Positions 7,019 through 12,141 of a stretch of 12,141 nt of DNA are shown in pieces. The number at the start of each line of letters is the position of its first letter. Position 1 is the stretch's first letter. Both the position numbers and the translations under genes were made by a program. The notes under the pieces were generated by a model. That model saw only the letters and a list, made by a program, of their open reading frames with translations, was not told where the DNA came from and searched no databases. Source of the DNA: Chlamydia trachomatis (GTDB taxonomy: Bacteria > Chlamydiota > Chlamydiia > Chlamydiales > 2-12-FULL-49-11); the NCBI GenBank assembly GCA_945870925.1, contig CAMBTZ010000036.1, forward strand, positions 1-12,141, written 5' to 3'.

Positions 7019-7567
7019 ATGAACGAAAAAAAATTCAAATTAATAGTCGCGATATTTTTAAATATAAGCACTACGCCTTTATATTGCATTGATCAAATTA
7101 ATAGGAATCAAAACTCCTATATTCAAGCTGCTAGCTCATTAAATCAGCTTCCAAATTTGGTGACAGGCTCCTATATTTTAATTGATGCAAGTGCAGCAGA
7201 TCCCATAAAAAATTTTGAAACGGCCCCAAATAATACTGGGGTAATTTGCAAAAATGCAGGCACCTATCTTATTTGCTCAGGTACACAAATAGGAGTTACC
7301 GCAGAAGGAGTTGGTGGTTATTTAGATAGTTGGTATGAACTCAATAATCAACCAGTACCTTATTCAAATTCCAGACAATATGTAAATCAGAATTCAAAAA
7401 TAGCACTAGCTACTAATGTTTTTATTATGAAACTTAAAGAAAATGACTTCTTTGGAGCTAAATTTATAGCGAGCGGTCCAAATATTGGATTAATCTGCAT
7501 TAAGAATCTACCAAATGGCGAGCCTGATATCTTAAGCTTTGGATTAACCTTACTAAAAATTGATTAA
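7019..7567 (+). CDS. Secreted tandem paralog 2, predicted beta-sandwich protein
   Basis: A 182-aa protein when started at the ATG 1 nt after the previous stop. An upstream ATG at 6986 would overlap the previous gene and bury the signal peptide. N-terminus MNEKKFKLIVAIFLNIS has a basic n-region and hydrophobic core, with cleavage likely near residue 22-25. Paralogous to its neighbours: YIQAASS, GVICKNAGTYLICSG, GGYLDSWYELNN, SNSRQYV, LKENDF and SGPNIG align with the first protein without large gaps. Only the Cys after GVI is clearly shared with all three. There is no Shine-Dalgarno sequence, so translation is probably coupled to the upstream gene. Function unknown; export and copy number suggest a surface or periplasmic role. 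Confidence 0.83.
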   Translation: MNEKKFKLIVAIFLNISTTPLYCIDQINRNQNSYIQAASSLNQLPNLVTGSYILIDASAADPIKNFETAPNNTGVICKNAGTYLICSGTQIGVTAEGVGGYLDSWYELNNQPVPYSNSRQYVNQNSKIALATNVFIMKLKENDFFGAKFIASGPNIGLICIKNLPNGEPDILSFGLTLLKID

Positions 7568-7570
7568 CCT

Positions 7571-8107
7571 ATGAAATTTATGAAATTAAATTTATCAGCT
7601 CTTATCTCGTTTCTTTTATATTGCTTACCCTATTTAAATGGAGCATCATCAGAAGCGTATGCTCAGATTTTTAGTTCGATGACCCAAAAAAGTGAAAAAA
7701 TTGTTGGAAGTCTACTCAAAGCCGAAAATGTATTTATAAATAAAAATTTCAAAATCTCTGAAAATTATGATTTTCTTACTTGTCAGATCGATGGAGTCTA
7801 TTTTGTCACCTCATCTATACAAGTTGCCGCGTTAAATCTTGGAATAAATGGTCATTTAGGCATGTGGTTTGAAGTGAATCACAAACCGCTATCTGCATCA
7901 ACTGCTAGATTATACGTTACTGAAAATGCACCAATTTCTCTCCTAACCACCCTTTTTTTAATAAAACTGAAAAAAGGTGATACAATTGGCACAAGAGTAG
8001 CTTCTAGCGGTCCTGATATCGGAATTACTTATATTGACGCTCCTTCAAGTATTGAACCAAGCATCCCTAGCTACACATTTGTAATTTATAAGGTTAATGA
8101 CCTATGA
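7571..8107 (+). CDS. Secreted tandem paralog 3, predicted beta-sandwich protein
   Basis: A 178-aa protein, the most divergent of the three. Signal peptide MKFMKLNLSALISFLLYCLPYLNGA, cut before SSEAYAQ. An alternative ATG at 7580 keeps the signal. Shared blocks: YAQIFSS, FLTCQIDGVYFVTSS, GHLGMWFEVN, STARLYV, LKKGDTIG and SGPDIG. LKKGD is the form seen in many C1q/TNF-like sandwiches. It starts 3 nt after the previous stop without a Shine-Dalgarno sequence, and its TGA overlaps the cyclase ATG (ATGA at 8104-8107). This overlap strongly ties the secreted proteins to the cyclase in one transcript. No catalytic motif seen. Confidence 0.83.
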   Translation: MKFMKLNLSALISFLLYCLPYLNGASSEAYAQIFSSMTQKSEKIVGSLLKAENVFINKNFKISENYDFLTCQIDGVYFVTSSIQVAALNLGINGHLGMWFEVNHKPLSASTARLYVTENAPISLLTTLFLIKLKKGDTIGTRVASSGPDIGITYIDAPSSIEPSIPSYTFVIYKVNDL

Positions 8108-10170
8108 ATCAAATTGAATCCAAATATACTTTATTTAAAAAACTGCTCAAAAAAAAGTTCAATCAAATTCAATTTCGTATTGTTACTATTTTTCTTGTAT
8201 TAATGATCTCTTCTGCCATTGCAATTATCACCCTTAATTACAAAGAAAGTCAAACTGCCATAACCGAAACATCATTAATCACAACAAGACAGATTGGTAT
8301 GGGGGTAATCCAAAACCTAGACAGCCTTATCAATGGCATTCAAATTCAATCGCTATCAACAACATCTCTAATTTCACCAACCTTACTTAGCACAGAAGAT
8401 AATCAGTCGGTTCAAAATTATCTAATTAATTCATTAGTGCAAAATCCCCTTCTTGCTAGAATTCACGTCGCTTGGGTAAATGGCGAGCTTATTTCTGCTA
8501 CAAATTTAACCTTAACAAATCAAACACAATATCGATTTAATCTTTCTAAAAATTTACCGGCAGGGGTTAGATATGCAACTGCAACAATTACTCTTATAAA
8601 CGGTGTTTTTATAGAACAGTGGAACTATCTTGATACAGATTTTAAAATTCAGGGTTCAGAACAATCTAATATAGAATCTTTTAATCCTCGAATGAGGCCT
8701 TGGTATACAGTAGTAGCTGCTTGGCCAAGAATATCCTGGACTGATCTATATGACATTTCTCCTAATTCACCAGGAGTTAGCTTTTCTGCACCTATTATTA
8801 TAAACGACACACTTATTGCAGTAGTCGGAACCGACGTAACACTTGCATCTCTTTCAGAAATTATCTTAGATACTGTAGTTGGAAAAACAGGAAGCGCTTA
8901 TATCTTAAATAATTATGGCGAAATTATTCTTCCAATAAATTTATCAGGAACAATTCCTTTCATCATAGAAGAAGGCTTTAGCACCTATAAAAACACAAAT
9001 CAAAAAAGCTTTGTTCTTTCTGAGCAATCTATATCTTACGTTCTTGAAGTTTTCGAATTCCCATTAGATGTTAACACAGTTTGGACCATTATCTGCGCTG
9101 TCCCTTTAAGTGATTTCTTTGACCCAATCCTAAAAAGTGATATCCATTCAATTCAAATTGGCCTGATAATATTAATTATTGCCGCTATACTTATCTATTT
9201 TGCCTCAGGAAGAATTGCTAAGCCCATTAGTAAATTAGCTGATGAAGTTGAAAGAATACGAAATTTTGATTTCACCGATACTGAGCCCGTTCAATCTAAA
9301 ATCTATGAAGTTTCAGTTTTAAGCTACTCAATACAAACAATGCGAAAGACGTTTGCATCATTTATAAAATATGTCCCAAAAGAAATTGTAAAAAAATTAC
9401 TATCTCAAGATCATATTATTGAGACAGGTGGTGAAAGAAGAACAACAACCATTCTATTTTCCGACATTGAAAATTTCACAACCGTCACTGAAAATCTCTC
9501 TGTAGAACAAGTTAATTCTGCGCTAACTGAATATTTCGAAGTTTTTACAAAAATCATTATTGAAAGTGAAGGAAATATCGATAAATATATCGGTGATAGC
9601 ATTATGGCAATCTGGAATGCACCAAATTTTGTAGCTCATCATGCAGAAAAAGCGTGTGAAGCGTGCCTCAGTTTCATCGCACTTACTAAAGATGCTAATC
9701 CTTCAAATCCATTTTTAAAAGGACTTACAAGATTTGGTATCAATACAGGTGAAGTCATCGTTGGAAACATAGGTACAACAGAGCGAATTAGCTACACGGC
9801 AATCGGCACCGTAGTTAATACAGCATCACGATTTCAAACACTTAATAAAACCTATGATACAAAAATAATTATTGGTGAAACTGTTAGAGAAAGCATTCCT
9901 GCAAGATTTATTACAAGGCCACTTGATCTCCTTGCTGTAAAAGGTCGAAATCAACCCATTCAAATTTTTGAACTCATGGGCATAAGTGAGGGAGAGCCTA
10001 AAGCACTTGTCCTAAAAATTGATCAAATCGAGTTATCCAAGGAATTTACAGAAGCCTTTAATATTTTTCATAAAGGCAATCTAATTGAAGCAAAAATTAA
10101 GTTTACAGCACTTTCTAAAAAATTTCCAAGTGATGAACCCACTAAAATCTATCTAGACAGATTACTTTAA
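8104..10170 (+). CDS. Membrane receptor adenylate cyclase, class IIIb (dCache-like, HAMP, cyclase)
   Basis: Predicted to make cAMP from ATP in response to an extracytoplasmic signal. The 688-aa layout is: basic cytoplasmic N-terminus, TM1 about 25-45, an extracytoplasmic sensor of about 300 residues with NPRMRPWY at 194-201 and VVGTDVTL, typical of double-Cache domains, TM2 about 350-370, a HAMP-like region beginning SGRIAKPISKLADEV, and the cyclase domain about 448-625. Metal-binding Asp454 (FSDIENFT) and Asp498 (GDSIMA), adenine-selecting Lys494 and Thr565 (YTAIG), Asn572 and Arg576 (VNTASR) are all present. Thr in place of Asp at the base-recognition site marks class IIIb, a group with bicarbonate-responsive members. 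The last 60 residues look like one helical TPR-type hairpin. AAGG lies about 10 nt before the ATG. It acts as a homodimer by family knowledge. Confidence 0.93.
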   Translation: MNQIESKYTLFKKLLKKKFNQIQFRIVTIFLVLMISSAIAIITLNYKESQTAITETSLITTRQIGMGVIQNLDSLINGIQIQSLSTTSLISPTLLSTEDNQSVQNYLINSLVQNPLLARIHVAWVNGELISATNLTLTNQTQYRFNLSKNLPAGVRYATATITLINGVFIEQWNYLDTDFKIQGSEQSNIESFNPRMRPWYTVVAAWPRISWTDLYDISPNSPGVSFSAPIIINDTLIAVVGTDVTLASLSEIILDTVVGKTGSAYILNNYGEIILPINLSGTIPFIIEEGFSTYKNTNQKSFVLSEQSISYVLEVFEFPLDVNTVWTIICAVPLSDFFDPILKSDIHSIQIGLIILIIAAILIYFASGRIAKPISKLADEVERIRNFDFTDTEPVQSKIYEVSVLSYSIQTMRKTFASFIKYVPKEIVKKLLSQDHIIETGGERRTTTILFSDIENFTTVTENLSVEQVNSALTEYFEVFTKIIIESEGNIDKYIGDSIMAIWNAPNFVAHHAEKACEACLSFIALTKDANPSNPFLKGLTRFGINTGEVIVGNIGTTERISYTAIGTVVNTASRFQTLNKTYDTKIIIGETVRESIPARFITRPLDLLAVKGRNQPIQIFELMGISEGEPKALVLKIDQIELSKEFTEAFNIFHKGNLIEAKIKFTALSKKFPSDEPTKIYLDRLL

Positions 10171-10175
10171 GAAAC

Positions 10176-10249
10176 CGCGCGGGAGAGGACTCGAACCTCT
10201 AACCTCCTGATCCGTAGTCAGGTGCTCTATCCGATTGAGCTACCAGCGC
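10176..10249 (-). tRNA. tRNA-Arg (anticodon ACG)
   Basis: Read on the minus strand, all arms fold: acceptor GCGCTGG/CCCGCGC, D-arm GCTC...GAGC, anticodon stem CCTGA/TCAGG with loop CTACGGA (anticodon ACG at 10213-10215), variable AGGTT, T-arm AGAGG-TTCGAGT-CCTCT, discriminator G at 10176. ACG is expected to be deaminated to ICG by TadA and read CGU/CGC/CGA. Position 5-68 of the acceptor stem is a U-C mismatch, while the other six pairs are Watson-Crick. CCA is not encoded (GTT follows). The 3' end lies 5 nt from the cyclase stop on the other strand. Confidence 0.96.
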
Positions 10250-10263
10250 AAATGTGGTACAAT
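10235..10263 (+). promoter_or_regulatory. Predicted promoter of the PrmA-like gene, -35 inside the tRNA gene
   Basis: TTGAGC (10235-10240, 4/6) and TACAAT (10258-10263, 5/6) are exactly 17 nt apart. The -35 box is the complement of the tRNA D-arm (GCTCAA). Initiation near 10270 gives a leader of about 19 nt with AAGGA at 10280-10284. Confidence 0.5.
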
Positions 10264-10288
10264 TAGTGGCTACCATGATAAGGATTTT

Positions 10289-10864
10289 ATGATTAACTGG
10301 AAAGAGATTTGGGAGATTCACTCCCCACACTTCAAAAACGGGTATGGAATTGTCCCTTTAACTAAAGATTTATCTTTCAGATTAGTCCCCGGTCCTGGCT
10401 TTGGTGACTTATCTCACCCGACTACAAATCTTGTATTGGATTTTTTAAAACCGCTTGTTATGGGGAAAATTGTAATAGATATTGGCTGCGGCTCCGGTAT
10501 TCTTTCAATCGCGGCAGCACTTCTTGGTGCAAAGGCCGTATTTGCTTTTGAAATTGATGAAGATTCCATTCATCACGCTGAGGAAAATTTCAAACTTAAC
10601 GGATTAGAAATATTTCTTAATAAAACACCTCCGGCAGTTGATCTAGTAACTATTAATATGATCTCATCTGAGCAGCGACTGGCTTTGGAGCAATACTCAT
10701 TTATTAAAAAATTTCCTCACACACTTCTTACTTCCGGTCTTCTTAAAAAAGAAAAAAATGCCTATCTCAAAGAAATGGATGATTGGGAGCTTGTTTATGA
10801 ACATTCAAAAGGTGAGTGGCTCGGACTAAATCTATTTTTTAGTAATCATAGTTTCAACCGTTAA
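10289..10864 (+). CDS. prmA: PrmA-like protein methyltransferase, catalytic domain only
   Basis: A SAM-dependent methyltransferase of the ribosomal protein L11 methyltransferase family. The 191-aa product has GFGDLSHPTT (HPTT at 43-46), matching the GFGTGTHPTT signature of PrmA, and motif I DIGCGSG at 64-70 followed by LSIAAALLGAKAVFAFEIDEDS. The region equivalent to the family catalytic loop (ANIL) reads INMIS. E. coli PrmA is about 290 aa, so the N-terminal L11-recognition domain is missing or reduced to some 30 residues. The target may still be L11 or another protein. The start at 10289 has AAGGA 4 nt upstream; the frame is open to 10235, but that would run into the tRNA gene. Its 3' end overlaps the convergent chaperonin-like gene by 33 nt. 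Confidence 0.85.
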   Translation: MINWKEIWEIHSPHFKNGYGIVPLTKDLSFRLVPGPGFGDLSHPTTNLVLDFLKPLVMGKIVIDIGCGSGILSIAAALLGAKAVFAFEIDEDSIHHAEENFKLNGLEIFLNKTPPAVDLVTINMISSEQRLALEQYSFIKKFPHTLLTSGLLKKEKNAYLKEMDDWELVYEHSKGEWLGLNLFFSNHSFNR

Positions 10865-11443
10865 GAGAGCGCCTGCTGTCGCAATAGCATTATTTAAAGC
10901 CTCCCTGACCTGAGTAAGAGAAAGGGGAAGAAAGGGACGTAATTCTTTAAATGCTTTAGATACTACATCTGATGCGTGGAATGCAAGCTCTGGGAAAAAA
11001 TTAATATACAAATTTTTAGAACTTTCCTCTGAAATAATTGAAGAATTATCTGTTTGAACAGGAACTCCCATTTGATCAATAGCTTCAAGAAAAAGAGGCA
11101 GTGAGGCTTCTAGATCCTTTTTAATTTCCATTGAATCGTTGCCATCAAAAACTAGATTCATCCCTATTCTGATTATCGCCTCAGCAAGCATAATCGTAAA
11201 AGGCTTACCCGCAGATCCCTCTCGCAAAAGATCAATTCCTATCTGTTCTAATGGATCATTTAAATGGAGTATTTCAGCAATTACGTCTCCCTTATTTGAT
11301 GAAATAACCGTTCCATCACTTTTCCGAATCAAAACATAATGGCAATGTGGACTTAAAGTTAATTTTAAACATTTTGCTAAAATTGCAATGCCTGCAAGAA
11401 TTTTCTTTTTTGCTTCCTTATCAAGTGTTATGATATCGCTCAT
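10832..11443 (-). CDS. Equatorial-only chaperonin-like (degenerate GroEL) protein
   Basis: A 203-aa protein resembling the two ends of GroEL joined together. Residues 8-130 follow the N-terminal equatorial segment: EAKKKILAGIAILAKCLKLTL matches the [25 protein letters not shown] region and MLAEAII matches VLAQAII. Residues 174-203 (TQVREALNNAIATAGALLTVETMITKK) match the GroEL C-terminal [22 protein letters not shown] region. The apical domain and most of the intermediate domain are absent. The ATP-site motifs are lost: LGPKG reads LSPHC and GDGTTT reads GSAGKPFT with a short deletion. It therefore cannot be a working folding chamber subunit; a scaffold, regulator of a full GroEL, or relic is possible. 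No Shine-Dalgarno sequence. Extra GroEL paralogs are known in chlamydiae. Confidence 0.85.
   Translation of the reverse strand: MSDIITLDKEAKKKILAGIAILAKCLKLTLSPHCHYVLIRKSDGTVISSNKGDVIAEILHLNDPLEQIGIDLLREGSAGKPFTIMLAEAIIRIGMNLVFDGNDSMEIKKDLEASLPLFLEAIDQMGVPVQTDNSSIISEESSKNLYINFFPELAFHASDVVSKAFKELRPFLPLSLTQVREALNNAIATAGALLTVETMITKK
11429..11434 (+). promoter_or_regulatory. Possible -10 box for the terminal ORF
   Basis: TATGAT ends 7 nt before the ATG at 11442, so a leaderless transcript is possible. The -35 region is only T-rich (around 11406-11411), so support is weak. Confidence 0.25.
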
Positions 11444-12141
11444 GGATCCGGATTCTAAACTGAATACAAAATATTTGCAAGACCGGTACGAAGAGGGATT
11501 TGTTCCCGGACCCGACGAGAGTTTTGATTCTTTTCAAAAAAGGATCAACCTCATCAAGAAAGTGATGATCTCACCTAAAGATTTCTTAAAAACAGCAGGG
11601 ATATCCTATGTTACCATAAAAGAAATCACCCCCTATTTTTTATGCATAACAACCAAAAAAGGAATCCCGTTTTGGTTTGGCGCAATGACTCTAATTTGTG
11701 AATATGAAGGACATAAAATCCCAATTTTAGAACTTCCTAAAAAAATGCGCGGCTTATCTCTCAAAACAGAAGATCTCATCGCACATGAGCGCGTCCATTT
11801 TTATAGAGCAGCCTTTAATGAACCTAGATTTGAAGAGCTTATAGCCTACAGAACCTCCCGGTCCAAATGGCGAAAACACCTAGGCCCCCTCTTTCAAAAA
11901 CCTTGGGAATCTTACGTCTGCATGGCTCTATTTATCCCCTCTACCTTCTACTGGCCCTCAATGCTCCTCACAATAAGCTATCTCTCCCTACTATTTATTA
12001 GACTCCTCCTAAATCAATTTATCCTGAAAAAAGCCTTCAAAAACCTCATCCCACTTCACCCAAACCCCGAGCAAATCCTCGCCCTCCTCACCGACTCCGA
12101 AATTCTAAAGACCTCACGCAACAAAATCCTCCCCCTCAACA
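11442..12141 (+). CDS. HExxH membrane-associated protein, putative metallopeptidase (3' end outside window)
   Basis: Open from the ATG at 11442 to the window edge, 233 codons with no stop, so the C-terminus is missing. N-terminal third: acidic start (MDPDSKL), then a mixed alpha/beta region with TPYFLCITTKKGIPFWFG. Near residues 108-112 is HERVH, followed by FYRAAFNEPRFEELIAY. HExxH with a Glu-containing helix some 7-13 residues later is the layout of zinc metallopeptidases, so a gluzincin-like enzyme is possible. One or two hydrophobic segments follow (about 150-185: VCMALFIPSTFYW and MLLTISYLSLLFIRLLL), placing it at the membrane. An in-frame ATG at 11430 would add MISL. No Shine-Dalgarno sequence for either. 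The last 140 nt are strikingly C-rich and G-poor. Family not recognised; the protease call rests on the motif alone. Confidence 0.75.
   Translation, partial: MDPDSKLNTKYLQDRYEEGFVPGPDESFDSFQKRINLIKKVMISPKDFLKTAGISYVTIKEITPYFLCITTKKGIPFWFGAMTLICEYEGHKIPILELPKKMRGLSLKTEDLIAHERVHFYRAAFNEPRFEELIAYRTSRSKWRKHLGPLFQKPWESYVCMALFIPSTFYWPSMLLTISYLSLLFIRLLLNQFILKKAFKNLIPLHPNPEQILALLTDSEILKTSRNKILPLN
11452..11480 (-). promoter_or_regulatory. Predicted promoter of the chaperonin-like gene
   Basis: On the minus strand TTGCAA (11475-11480, 4/6) and TAGAAT (11452-11457, 5/6) are 17 nt apart. Initiation near 11445 would leave a leader of about 2 nt before the ATG at 11443. The promoter lies inside the coding sequence of the divergent ORF. 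Confidence 0.5.

Noticed and set aside
6487..8107. Tandem DNA repeat or recent duplication
   Set aside because: The three genes are related at the protein level but diverged at the DNA level; no long near-identical stretches were seen, so they are old paralogs.
10235..10288. N-terminal extension of the PrmA-like gene
   Set aside because: It would run through the tRNA-Arg gene and the predicted promoter; the ATG at 10289 has AAGGA upstream.
10832..11443. Pseudogene call for the chaperonin-like gene
   Set aside because: The frame is intact over 203 codons, both equatorial ends are retained in order, and a well-spaced promoter is present, so a functional reduced protein is at least as likely.

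Overview
The window is about 12.1 kb of AT-rich bacterial DNA (mid-30s % GC by eye), gene-dense, with short gaps and several genes whose ends overlap. The gene set fits an obligate host-associated, Gram-negative lineage, and I lean towards an environmental member of the Chlamydiota. The reasons are a degenerate extra GroEL-like paralog, a compact PrmA-like methyltransferase, a small-genome style 2-Cys peroxiredoxin, several exported proteins of unknown family, and a tRNA without encoded CCA together with a CCA-adding enzyme. This taxonomic call is inference, not proof.

Layout. (1) 14-1216, minus: CCA-adding enzyme, head-to-head with a pentapeptide-repeat protein at 1205-1654. Their starts abut or overlap at a CATATG. 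(2) 1655-1825: a gene-free 171-bp stretch bounded by a 27-bp imperfect inverted repeat (23/27), a candidate MITE that begins directly after the pentapeptide stop codon. (3) 1878-5139, plus: rsgA (ribosome-assembly GTPase), eno (enolase), and a secreted methyltransferase-like protein with a degenerate SAM motif. (4) A hairpin at 5182-5204 separates these from a minus-strand pair, a glyoxalase-II-type metallo-beta-lactamase-fold hydrolase followed by a 2-Cys peroxiredoxin. (5) 6487-10170, plus: an apparent four-gene operon of three tandem secreted paralogs, probably small beta-sandwich proteins, followed by a membrane class IIIb adenylate cyclase (dCache-like sensor, HAMP, cyclase). Spacings are 1 nt, 3 nt and an ATGA overlap. 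(6) 10176-10249, minus: tRNA-Arg(ACG), whose D-arm DNA appears to contain the -35 box of the following PrmA-like gene. (7) 10832-11443, minus: a 203-residue chaperonin relic holding only the two equatorial-domain segments of GroEL. It is divergent, through a shared CATG, from a membrane-associated HExxH protein that runs off the right edge.

The least conventional parts are the three-secreted-proteins-plus-receptor-cyclase operon, which could be a ligand/sensor cassette, and the equatorial-only chaperonin paired with a metallopeptidase-like gene. Several starts (rsgA, the chaperonin-like gene and the terminal ORF) lie 6-8 nt after a plausible -10 box and lack Shine-Dalgarno sequences, suggesting leaderless transcripts. 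No CRISPR array, complete IS element, rRNA or replication origin was seen.
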